DNA of 64,000 nt from Nonomuraea spiralis (lineage in GTDB: Bacteria; Actinomycetota; Actinomycetes; Streptosporangiales; Streptosporangiaceae). A program made the position numbers and the translations under genes. The DNA is taken from the NCBI RefSeq assembly GCF_014648435.1, contig NZ_BMRC01000018.1, positions 84,592-148,591 on the forward strand, in the 5' to 3' direction. Each line of letters starts with the position of its first letter. The first letter of the stretch is position 1. This document shows, piece by piece, positions 33,451 to 41,356 of the stretch. A model generated the notes under the pieces. The model was not told the origin of the DNA. It did no database searches and saw nothing but the letters and a program-made list of their open reading frames with translations.

Positions 33451-33968
33451 CAGAGCGTCAGCTCACCGGTCTTGGCCGCGGGGAAGTAGCCCTTGTCCTG
33501 CGGGGCGTCGCGGCGGTAGACCATCACGCTGCGCCGCCAGGACATGATCTCGTCGCCGTCCTGGTTCAGCCCGCGGGTGCGGCAGGTGACGATCCCGGCG
33601 TAGGGGCGTGACCTCGACTCGCGCCTGTCCAGCACGATCGACTCGGCGTAGAGGGTGTCGCCCACGAAGACCGGATGGGTGAGCCGGATCTCGTCCCAGC
33701 CCAGGTTCATGATCGCGTTCTGGCTGGTGTCGGCCACCGAGAGGCCCAGGATGACCGCCACCGACAGCCCCGAGTTGACGATCACCCTGCCGTACGGCGC
33801 GCGCGCCGCGAAGTGGGCGTTGAAGTGGTTCTGGTTGGTGTTCATCGTCAGCAGCGTGAACCACGTGTTGTCGGCCTCGCTGACCGTACGGCCGAGCGCG
33901 TGCCGGTAGACGTCCCCGATCTCGAAGTCCTCGTAGTAGCGGCCCGCCGCGGCCTCGTGAAGCGTCAC
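33450..33968 (-). CDS. MaoC family dehydratase (single-gene type)
   Basis: 172 residues if it starts at GTG 33968, preferred because AAAGGGAA lies just upstream; an in-frame ATG at 34010 is possible but has no ribosome site and abuts the operator. Full MaoC hot-dog: GRYYEDFEIGDVYRHALGRTVSEADNTWF, then HFNAHFAARAPYGRVIVNSGL with the catalytic Asp/His region. Related to mesaconyl-CoA hydratases. First gene of the twelve-gene leftward operon that ends at 24252, transcribed from the divergent promoter with the second IclR-type site. Confidence 0.87.
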   Translation of the reverse strand: MTLHEAAAGRYYEDFEIGDVYRHALGRTVSEADNTWFTLLTMNTNQNHFNAHFAARAPYGRVIVNSGLSVAVILGLSVADTSQNAIMNLGWDEIRLTHPVFVGDTLYAESIVLDRRESRSRPYAGIVTCRTRGLNQDGDEIMSWRRSVMVYRRDAPQDKGYFPAAKTGELTL

Positions 33969-34015
33969 ATCGTTCCCTTTCGCCGGGACATGCTCGGTGA
34001 TACTTTCCATTTTGA

Positions 34016-34028
34016 GGAACGCTGTTTC
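34016..34028. promoter_or_regulatory. putative IclR operator B
   Basis: GGAAC-GCT-GTTTC, one mismatch from the GGAA-N5-TTCC form. Read on the opposite strand, the site at 21826 matches this one over about 20 bp, including TTTGAGGAA and GCTGTT. It lies between the MaoC and nitrilase-fold genes. Confidence 0.6.
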
Positions 34029-34045
34029 AATTTGGGAAGGCCTGA

Positions 34046-35074
34046 GTGACGAATCCTTCGTACCGAGCCCTCGCCCTGCAGACGGTGACCCGTTCGGTCA
34101 CCGGCATGTCGGTGCCTGACGCTCGTGCCGCCATCGGTGACGCCATCGCCAGGATCGGGGCCCAGGTTCGTGCCTCCCGGGCGTGGATCGGCCCGGATCT
34201 GCGGCTGGTCGTGCTGCCCGAGTACGCGCTGACCGGGTTCCCGATGGGCGAGCCGATCCCGGCCTGGCGGGACAAGGCGGCTCTCGCTCCGGACGGCGCC
34301 GAATACCAGGCGCTCGCCGAGATCGCCCAGGACCAGGACGTCCACCTGGTCGTCAACGCCTATGAGAGCGACCCGTACTTTCCCGGCCTGTACTTCCAGG
34401 CCTGCGTGATCCTGGACCCCGCCGGGAACCCGATGCTGCGCGCCAGGCGCCTCTACTCGATGTACTCCCCCACGCCGTACGACGTGTGGACGCGTTACCT
34501 GGACGCCTACGGCGCCGAGGCCGTGCTGCCCGTGGCACACACGCCGATAGGCAACCTCGCCGCCCTGTCCTCCGAGGAGATCCTCTATCCGGAGCTGGCC
34601 CGTTCGCTGGCCCTTCGGGGTGCCGAGATTCTGTGCCATCCGACCTCGGAGGCTTCGAGCCCGCGACTCACTCCCAAGGCTGTCGCCCGCCGAGCCCGCG
34701 CCATCGAGAATCTCGCCTATGTCGTCTCGGCCAACAGCGGCGGGCTCACGGACATCCCCATCCCCAACGACTCGACCAACGGCGGCTCGGAGCTGATCGA
34801 CTTCGAAGGCCGCGTGCTGGCCCAGGCCGGCCCCGGCGAGAGCCTGGTCGCGGCCGCCGAGCTCGACCTCGGCGCCCTGCGCCGCTTCCGCGCCCGGCCG
34901 GGCATGGGCAACTTGCTGGCTCGGGCCAAACCAGCCCTCTGGGCACAGGAGTACGGCAGGCACGAGGGCGAACGGCCGGATGAGCTGGGCGATGCCGTAC
35001 CGGAGCGAAGCTGGTTCGTCCAGCGTCAGCGTCAGACGATCGAGCGGCTGCGCGAGGCGAAGGTGATCTCATGA
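34046..35074 (+). CDS. nitrilase-fold protein with altered catalytic triad
   Basis: 342 residues from GTG 34046, preceded by GGGAAGG. The carbon-nitrogen hydrolase fold is clear: VVLPEYALTGFP supplies the general base Glu59. But the Lys of the triad lies in RARRLYSMY and appears as Arg135, and the nucleophile region reads LSSEEILYPE, where the alignment with amidases (CDDGNYPE) places Ser176 instead of Cys. Cys197 in EILCHPT is further along and not at the nucleophile position. So it is either a pseudoenzyme, a binding or scaffold protein, or uses another chemistry. Forms an operon with the aldehyde dehydrogenase (ATGA overlap) and is divergent from the twelve-gene operon. Confidence 0.85.
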   Translation: MTNPSYRALALQTVTRSVTGMSVPDARAAIGDAIARIGAQVRASRAWIGPDLRLVVLPEYALTGFPMGEPIPAWRDKAALAPDGAEYQALAEIAQDQDVHLVVNAYESDPYFPGLYFQACVILDPAGNPMLRARRLYSMYSPTPYDVWTRYLDAYGAEAVLPVAHTPIGNLAALSSEEILYPELARSLALRGAEILCHPTSEASSPRLTPKAVARRARAIENLAYVVSANSGGLTDIPIPNDSTNGGSELIDFEGRVLAQAGPGESLVAAAELDLGALRRFRARPGMGNLLARAKPALWAQEYGRHEGERPDELGDAVPERSWFVQRQRQTIERLREAKVIS

Positions 35075-36477
35075 CCTACCAGGTCCGTGACCCGCGCACC
35101 GGCCTGCTCGAACGAGAGCTGCGCCCGCCCAGCCCCGCCGAACTCGCGGAGACAGCCGCCGGGCTGCGCGCCGCCCAGCCCGCCTGGGCGGCGCTCACGG
35201 CAGAGGCCCGCGCCGCGGCTCTCCTGGCCTGGCGGAAGGAGATCAGCGCCGCCGAGAGCATCCTGGTCTCCGCGCTGACCGCTGACACCGGACGGTACGC
35301 CGAGTCGGTCATGGAGGTGCGGAGCGTGCTCGGGATGCTGGAGCGCTGGGCCGGTCAGGCGCCGAAGCTGCTGGCCACCTCCCCCGGGCCGGCGACAACC
35401 GTACCGGGCGTCGAGGTGTGCCAGTCACTGGTGCCTTACCAGCTCACCGGCGTGATCAGTCCCTGGAACTTCCCCCTCCTGCTCGGGCTCATCGACGCGA
35501 TACCCGCACTGGCCGCCGGCAGCGCGGTCATCGTCAAGCCCAGCGAGGTCACCCCGCGCTTCATCGGCCCGGTCATGGACACCGTCCAGCGGGTGCCCTT
35601 GCTCGCGAAGACTCTGGCCATCGTCGAGGGCGACGGCGCGACAGGCGCCGAACTGATCGAACTCGTCGATGTCCTGGCCTTCACCGGGAGCGTGCCCACG
35701 GGACGCGCCGTCGGGGCCGCCGCGGCTGAAGCCTTCATTCCCGCCTTTCTCGAACTGGGCGGGAAGGACCCCGCCATCGTCCTGGCCGGCTCCGATCTGG
35801 AGCGGGCCAGTTCAGCCATATTGTGGGGCGCGACCGCCAACGCCGGGCAGTCCTGCCTGTCGATCGAGCGCGTCTATGTCGAGGAGCCGGCCTACGAGCG
35901 GTTCGTCGACCTGCTCACCGCGAAGGCAGAACGGCTGCGGCTGGCACGACCGGGCCCGGCGGACGGGCAGATCGGCCCACTGATCGACCCCGCCCAAGCC
36001 CTGATCATCGAACGGCACTTGGCCGACGCGTTCGCCAAGGGGGCCGTGGCGCGCTGCGGCGGCGCCGTGGAGACCTTGGACGGCGGCCTCTGGTGCAAGC
36101 CCACCGTCCTCATCGAGGTCGACCACGGCATGCTGGTCATGACCGAGGAGACCTTCGGCCCCATCGTCCCCGTCATGCCTGCCTCCGACGCACGGCACGC
36201 CGTGGAACTGGCCAACGACTCGGCCTTCGGGCTGTCGGCGGCGGTCTTCGGGCCCGACCTGGAAGCCGCCCGGACCGTGGCGGCGCGACTCCAGGCCGGA
36301 GCCGTGAGCGTCAACGACGCGGCGCTGACCGCTTTCGTCCACGAAGGGACGAAGAACTCCTTCAAGCTGTCCGGGCTCGGGGGCTCCAGAATGGGCCCCG
36401 CATCCTTGTTCCGCTTCGTCCGGCACCAGGCACACCTCGTCAACAGGTCACCCGCGCACGCCCCCTGGTGGCACTGA
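35071..36477 (+). CDS. aldehyde dehydrogenase
   Basis: 468 residues. The catalytic Cys262 (NAGQSCLS), general base Glu228 (LELGGKDP) and Asn133 (PWNFP) are present, and the Rossmann part has AFTGSVPTGR. Oxidises an aldehyde to the acid with NAD(P)+. The C-terminal half includes ETFGPIVPVMP as usual. Start overlaps the nitrilase-like stop. The substrate should be an aldehyde from the island's pathway. Confidence 0.93.
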   Translation: MTYQVRDPRTGLLERELRPPSPAELAETAAGLRAAQPAWAALTAEARAAALLAWRKEISAAESILVSALTADTGRYAESVMEVRSVLGMLERWAGQAPKLLATSPGPATTVPGVEVCQSLVPYQLTGVISPWNFPLLLGLIDAIPALAAGSAVIVKPSEVTPRFIGPVMDTVQRVPLLAKTLAIVEGDGATGAELIELVDVLAFTGSVPTGRAVGAAAAEAFIPAFLELGGKDPAIVLAGSDLERASSAILWGATANAGQSCLSIERVYVEEPAYERFVDLLTAKAERLRLARPGPADGQIGPLIDPAQALIIERHLADAFAKGAVARCGGAVETLDGGLWCKPTVLIEVDHGMLVMTEETFGPIVPVMPASDARHAVELANDSAFGLSAAVFGPDLEAARTVAARLQAGAVSVNDAALTAFVHEGTKNSFKLSGLGGSRMGPASLFRFVRHQAHLVNRSPAHAPWWH

Positions 36478-36511
36478 CGGCTTGACCTGCATGGACGAGC
36501 AAGGCAGCACA

Positions 36512-37366
36512 CTAGGCCGCCCGCGCATCCCGGAGATATACGGCGCGGGCGGTGGCGGACCGGATCGCGTCCTGGTCCGCGGGTGAGAGCCCGGCCAGCG
36601 AGGCGGCCAGGCGTTCGAGGCACGGCCCGTAGCCTGTGCCGCGTGTGGTGACCGGCCAGTCCGACCCGACCATGAGCCGCCGCGGCCCGAACACCTCGAT
36701 CGCGTGTGCGATGGCGAAGGAGACCGGGTCGCCGGGCAGGTCAGCGGTGGACGGCAGCCCGGAGAGTTTGGCGACCACGTTGGGGCATCGCGCCAGTACG
36801 CCCAGGTCCCTCGCCCAGGAGCCCATTGTGCGCCTGCCCGCTGTGAGCGGCGGGTAGCCGATGTGATCGAGCACGAAGGTGGTTGACGGATGGCTCCGTG
36901 CCAGAGATCCGAGGCCGCGGAGTTCGGCGGGGGTGGCCAGAACGTCGAGCGGGAGCCCGCGTTCCGCGAGGAGGTCCAGGTTCGCACGCACCGCGCGGTC
37001 GCCTGAGGCCCCCCGCCCCAGCAGCGCCGGATCCCGGACGCCGACCAGCGGCGGCGGGGCGCCGCCCTCGGCGTCCGCGGCGGCGGTCAGCGCAGGTCCG
37101 CGCCCGGCGTCGGCCAGCGAGCGCTGCATCACGACCCCGGCGATGACGGTGCTCCGCCTCGCCACGTCCAGCAGCCATCGGGTCTCGCCGGGAGACGGGC
37201 CGGCCTGGACGCAGATGCTCGCGCTGACGGCGGTGGCCGCCACGGCTCGGGAGAACTCGTCGGCGGTCGCGTGCCGCGGAAGGTCGCGTGCGTCCGCCGC
37301 GTCCAGCCAGGGCTGGGGATGCAGGCGGACGTCCCAGAGGTGGTGGTGTGCGTCGATGACGGTCAT
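36512..37366 (-). CDS. amidohydrolase, sugar-lactonase type (COG3618)
   Basis: 284 residues from ATG 37366. Begins VIDAHHHLWD, the metal-site signature of the COG3618 group that contains L-fuconolactonase and L-rhamnonolactonase, and ends with GSDWPVTTRGTGYG carrying the conserved Asp. It overlaps the aldo/keto reductase gene as ATGA. A sugar dehydrogenase plus lactonase pair is the normal entry into non-phosphorylative deoxysugar breakdown. Confidence 0.87.
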   Translation of the reverse strand: MTVIDAHHHLWDVRLHPQPWLDAADARDLPRHATADEFSRAVAATAVSASICVQAGPSPGETRWLLDVARRSTVIAGVVMQRSLADAGRGPALTAAADAEGGAPPPLVGVRDPALLGRGASGDRAVRANLDLLAERGLPLDVLATPAELRGLGSLARSHPSTTFVLDHIGYPPLTAGRRTMGSWARDLGVLARCPNVVAKLSGLPSTADLPGDPVSFAIAHAIEVFGPRRLMVGSDWPVTTRGTGYGPCLERLAASLAGLSPADQDAIRSATARAVYLRDARAA

Positions 37367-38298
37367 GGCGTCGGAGCCCGCGGATCGAGCAGCCCCGATT
37401 CCCGCAGGTCCTGCCACAGCTCCGGCGGGATCGGCGTCCGCGCCATGGCGGCGTTCTCCGCCACTTCAGCGGGCGAGGCCGCTCCGATGACGACGCTGTG
37501 GACGGCCGGATGCGCCGGCGGCAGCTGGACGGCGGCGGCCTTGAGCGGCACGCCGTGTGCCGTGCAGTGCTCCCGCAACGCGACTGCCCTCTCCAGCACC
37601 GCCTCGGGCGCGGAGGCGTAATTGTACTTCGCGCCGGGTCGCGGGTCGGCGAGCAGCCCCGAGTTGTAGATCCCGCCGACGATGACGCCGACGCCGTGGT
37701 CCAGGCAGAGCGGCAGCAGCTCCCGCAGCGCGGGCTGTTCCAGCAGGGTGTACCGCCCCGCGATCAGGACATAGTCGATGCCGGTGTCCGGGACGAACCG
37801 GCTGAGCAGCACGTTGTCGTTCATGCCGACGCCGATGGCCCGGATCACCCCCGCGGCGCGCAGCGCCAGCAGTTCCGGAAGCGCCTCGTCGAGCGCGGGG
37901 CCGAGGTGGTCGTCGGGATCATGGATGTGGACGAGGTCCACGGCGTCCACGCCGAGCCGGTCCAGGCTCGCCGCGAGTGAGGCCCTGACCCCCGTCGCGG
38001 AGAAGTCGGGACGCGCCGCGCCGTCGTCGTCGAGCAGCCAGCCGACCTTCGTGGAGATGACCACCTCTGTGCTGTCGGCGTCGCGCAGCGCCCGGCCCAG
38101 GCGACGCTCGGCCAGTCCGGCGCCGTAACGGGGGGCCACGTCGAACAGCCTGATGCCGAGGTCGAGGGCGCGGTGCACCGTGGACAGCGCCTGCGCGTCG
38201 GTGAGCCGCTCGTACAGGTCGCCGATCGGCGCGCAGCCGAGGCCGAAGGCGGGCAGGTCAAGGGGGTTGGGCCGTTGCGGCGGGCCGAGGCTGGTCAC
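37363..38298 (-). CDS. aldo/keto reductase, D-threo-aldose/L-fucose dehydrogenase type
   Basis: 311 residues from GTG 38298 with AGGAG upstream. Shows the group features FGLGCAPIGDLYERLTD, LFDVAPRYGAGLAERRLG and the late stretch VGGIYNSGLLADPRPGAKYNY. This branch includes L-fucose dehydrogenase (D-threo-aldose 1-dehydrogenase) and pyridoxal dehydrogenase, which oxidise the sugar to a lactone. The lactonase gene follows with a four-base overlap, so a two-step sugar oxidation is likely. Confidence 0.87.
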   Translation of the reverse strand: MTSLGPPQRPNPLDLPAFGLGCAPIGDLYERLTDAQALSTVHRALDLGIRLFDVAPRYGAGLAERRLGRALRDADSTEVVISTKVGWLLDDDGAARPDFSATGVRASLAASLDRLGVDAVDLVHIHDPDDHLGPALDEALPELLALRAAGVIRAIGVGMNDNVLLSRFVPDTGIDYVLIAGRYTLLEQPALRELLPLCLDHGVGVIVGGIYNSGLLADPRPGAKYNYASAPEAVLERAVALREHCTAHGVPLKAAAVQLPPAHPAVHSVVIGAASPAEVAENAAMARTPIPPELWQDLRESGLLDPRAPTP

Positions 38299-38340
38299 CG
38301 TGTCTCCTGGTCAGGGGCGGGCTGGAACGTGCGCGGTGGG

Positions 38341-38369
38341 GAGGCCGCCGGCTCATGCCGGCCGGCCTC
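38341..38369. terminator. hairpin in the gap before the aldo/keto reductase
   Basis: GAGGCCGCCGGC and GCCGGCCGGCCTC pair imperfectly around TCAT. It sits in the 221-bp gap downstream of the RraA-like gene, so could end the upstream transcript. Confidence 0.45.
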
Positions 38370-38519
38370 CCGATCGGTCGCTCGGACGGCGACCAGGTCG
38401 AACTCCTCCCACGGGCCGACGGCGGCGCGGTTGGCGATCAGCGGCGACGCGCCGCCGTACGTGGTCGAGCGTGGCGAACGGGAACGTCCGGCGGCGTCGG
38501 CAACCGGATCCCGTTCGCA

Positions 38520-39293
38520 TCAGCGTTCGTGCCGCCGCCACTGCTCGTATTCGGCGCGGGTGGCCCGGGTCAGCGGGTAGTAGTCGCTCAACCGTGCGCC
38601 CTCGTCGATCCGGCGGCGGCTGAACACTTCCCACTCCTCGTGGTCGCGGGCCTCGGCGACGACCGCGGCGGCCTTGCCCGCCGGGACGACCACGGCGCCG
38701 TCGTCGTCGGCGACGACCAGGTCGCCGGGGAGGCACAACACGCCGCCGACCGCGACGGGGACGTCGTAGGCCCAGGGGAAGAGCTCGGACTGGGAGGCGT
38801 AGTGCGGGGTCGTGCCCCGGCACCAGATGGGGACGCCGAGCTGCCGGACGCGTGGCGCGTCGCGGATGTAGCCGTCGACGACGATCCCGGCGCCGCCCTT
38901 ACGCTGGAAGTAACGGACCAGCATGTCCCCGAAGCACCCGGAGAAGGGGCTGCCGAAGGCCTGCACGACCAGGACGTCGCCGGGTTCGACGACCTCGAGC
39001 ACCTCCCACAGGGCGGTGTGTTTCTCCACGTCCTCCTGCCCCAGGCCGGTCGCCACGTCTTCGCGTTGGGGCATGAACTGGAGCGTCCGCGCGACCCCGG
39101 TGACGCGGTGTCCGTCGACGAGCGGGACGGGTCCCTGCACGAAGGTGCGGCGGATGCCGTCCGCGTGCAGCTTCGCGCAGGCCGTGGCGGAACTGACCTG
39201 GGCCAGTTCGGCGACCAGGGCCGGGTCGGGCGTGGCGGGGCGTGTGCCGCGCACCGGGATGGGCCACGCGGCGTCGGCCGGACGGGTGCTCAT
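38520..39293 (-). CDS. RraA-like protein, possible class II aldolase
   Basis: 257 residues. The RraA/HMG-aldolase fold is shown by the stretch CLPGDLVVADDDGAVVVPAGKA and by GDVLVVQAFG and GIVVDGYIRDAP, which include the residues that bind Mg2+ and substrate. True RraA regulators of RNase E are shorter; this longer form is typical of aldolases acting on hydroxy-keto acids. In a sugar-oxidation cluster it could cleave the final keto acid into pyruvate and an aldehyde. It overlaps the 659-residue protein gene by four bases. Confidence 0.85.
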   Translation of the reverse strand: MSTRPADAAWPIPVRGTRPATPDPALVAELAQVSSATACAKLHADGIRRTFVQGPVPLVDGHRVTGVARTLQFMPQREDVATGLGQEDVEKHTALWEVLEVVEPGDVLVVQAFGSPFSGCFGDMLVRYFQRKGGAGIVVDGYIRDAPRVRQLGVPIWCRGTTPHYASQSELFPWAYDVPVAVGGVLCLPGDLVVADDDGAVVVPAGKAAAVVAEARDHEEWEVFSRRRIDEGARLSDYYPLTRATRAEYEQWRRHER

Positions 39294-41269
39294 GCGTCGT
39301 TCTCCGAAGGTCTGATCGCGTCGAACGTCTGATGCCGCGGGGGGTAGATGCGCAGTGTCATGTCCAGTTCGAGGCGGATGGTGTGGGCCGGCGGCAGGGA
39401 CACGACGAGCCTCGGGCCGTCGACGCTCTGGCTGGACCGCTTTGTGGCCGGGACGGGCAGCGCGTAGCCGAGCGGATCGCCGGGATGGCCGTCCTCACGG
39501 AGGTCGTAGGTCACCCGGTCGATTCGGTGCTCGCCGAAGGCGCCCGCGCTGAGCCACAGCAGCCGGGGGCGGGTCGGGCTGAGGTTCACCAGGGTCACGT
39601 GCGTCGAGCGGTCGTCGAGGTGGTCGATCAGGGCCGCGACGTCCGGCGGCAGGCCCGGCCGGCCCGCTTCGGCGTCCCCGTACCGCAGGCGCGCGTGCTG
39701 CAGCCCGCCGTTGTAGAGCACCTGCGGGGCGCCAGTGGTCAACTGCGTCAGGACTTCGGTGACCACCGGGTTCTTCCGCTGCCACCAGTGGATGTCCTCG
39801 ATGTCCCGCTCGTCGTCGGCGGCGATGAGCGCCAGCCGGTGCGCCGCCTGGGCCGCCGCCATGGCCAGCGCCTCCTCCGGATAACGCGGGTTGTCGCCGT
39901 TGAGGTACGCCAGCCACGGCGCCTCGTGCCCGGCCTCCTCCTTGTCGCGGAACGCGCGCACCCGGGCCCAGTCGTATCCGCTGCGCGCACCGATGTCCCG
40001 CAGCACCTCGGCGTCGCCCTTCTCCATCGAGTACCACCACAGCCACGTCGGGAACGCGGTCTGCATCGGCTGGAAGTCGAACCACCCCGACGGGCCGTGG
40101 CGGTGCGGATACAGCATCACCGGGAGTTCCGCCTCGTCGGCGAGCCGCTCGGTCCAGGGCCGGCGCTGACTCATCTCGGTCTCCGGCACCACGCCGGGGC
40201 GGCGTTGCTCCATCACCTGACGCAGCGGAAGCCGGGCGAGTTCCAGGAACCCGGCGTCGCCGCTCACGAAGGCGGCGTTCATGCCGCCGATCAGCGCGGC
40301 GGCGCCGACGGTGTGGTAGCCGTGCGGCCAGGTCCACCCGTAATGCCCGCCGTACCAGCGGCCGTCGTGGTACTCGCCGACCCTTCCCGACAGCCCCACG
40401 TTGTCGGGGAGGACGCCGCCAAGGTCGCGGCCGCGGGAGAGCCATCCGCGCGCGTAGGTGGTGATCCACTCGGCGTAGACGGCATCGTTGCCGTACAGCC
40501 AGGCGTTCGTCAGCAGGGACGTCGCGCACAGGTTGATCGCGGTGTCGCCGCGGCCCAGGCGCTCTCGCATCGCCTCCCCCATGGTCCGCGCCTTGACGTC
40601 GTCGCCGAGGTCGTCCCACTCGGTGATGCCCGGCACGTCGTGCAGCGGCAACCCGTAGGGATGGAAGATGTCCGCGTCGGGCGGGAAGGCGTCCATCTCC
40701 TCGCCGAGGCCGGGACGGGGTCCGTCGGCGCCGTTGTGCGGGGCCCTGATGATGTTCAGTTCGGCGTCGTAGTTCCCTTCTGGCGCCCCGGCCAGGTACA
40801 GACGGGCGAAACGCTCGGCCCGCTCCCGGAAGTCGGGATCCCGCGGGTCGGCCGCGCAGATCCCGTAGAGGAACAGCAGCGACTCGCCCTGATGGAACCA
40901 GTCATAGCCGCGGTCGAACTCGTCCTTGAGCAGGCCGAGCTCGGTGAGCTGGGCGGTGACGCCGTTCCAATGGCGTTTGGCCGCGTCCAGCACGTCGGAG
41001 GAGCCGCCGAGCAGATACAGGGCGGGCCAGTTGAAGAAGGGTTCGTAGAAGTCGTCCGCACCGTCGCGGTCCATCGGATGGTCGCGGTAGGCCAGCCGTC
41101 CGTCCGGCTCGCAGTAGCGGCGCTCGAAGACCCGCCATGCCTCGTCGAGCACGTCGAACAACCGGCGCTGCGACACCGCCCAGGTCGGCGGTGATCCCAG
41201 CGGGACGGTCGCTGCGACGCGAACCTCCGCCCCGGATCGCGGCTGCCCGACCACCAAATCGTCCCCCAT
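39290..41269 (-). CDS. unrecognised 659-residue protein, possible alpha/alpha-barrel carbohydrate enzyme
   Basis: Large cytoplasmic protein without signal peptide. Residues about 30-480 are helical and unusually rich in Trp, Tyr, His and Asp (for example DWFHQGESLLFLYG and YGGHYGWTWPHGYHTVG), in a spacing that suggests an alpha/alpha toroid like many glycoside hydrolases or lyases; about 530-650 look beta-rich, as in the C-terminal sandwich of such enzymes. I do not recognise the family. It lies between the Gfo/Idh/MocA gene and the RraA-like gene in a sugar cluster, so a role in releasing or modifying the imported oligosaccharide is likely. Confidence 0.72.
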   Translation of the reverse strand: MGDDLVVGQPRSGAEVRVAATVPLGSPPTWAVSQRRLFDVLDEAWRVFERRYCEPDGRLAYRDHPMDRDGADDFYEPFFNWPALYLLGGSSDVLDAAKRHWNGVTAQLTELGLLKDEFDRGYDWFHQGESLLFLYGICAADPRDPDFRERAERFARLYLAGAPEGNYDAELNIIRAPHNGADGPRPGLGEEMDAFPPDADIFHPYGLPLHDVPGITEWDDLGDDVKARTMGEAMRERLGRGDTAINLCATSLLTNAWLYGNDAVYAEWITTYARGWLSRGRDLGGVLPDNVGLSGRVGEYHDGRWYGGHYGWTWPHGYHTVGAAALIGGMNAAFVSGDAGFLELARLPLRQVMEQRRPGVVPETEMSQRRPWTERLADEAELPVMLYPHRHGPSGWFDFQPMQTAFPTWLWWYSMEKGDAEVLRDIGARSGYDWARVRAFRDKEEAGHEAPWLAYLNGDNPRYPEEALAMAAAQAAHRLALIAADDERDIEDIHWWQRKNPVVTEVLTQLTTGAPQVLYNGGLQHARLRYGDAEAGRPGLPPDVAALIDHLDDRSTHVTLVNLSPTRPRLLWLSAGAFGEHRIDRVTYDLREDGHPGDPLGYALPVPATKRSSQSVDGPRLVVSLPPAHTIRLELDMTLRIYPPRHQTFDAIRPSENDA

Positions 41270-41356
41270 GTCCGATCACTGTCCTTTCGCCACGCCGGGC
41301 CCTCGATGCCACGGCCCCCGGCAGTTCATTTCAGGAGCTCTCGCCGAACGCCTGAC

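Noticed and set aside
34628..34640. Cys197 of the nitrilase-fold protein as catalytic nucleophile
   Set aside because: It follows the helix after the nucleophile elbow (GAEILCHP), about 21 residues too late; the elbow itself carries Ser.
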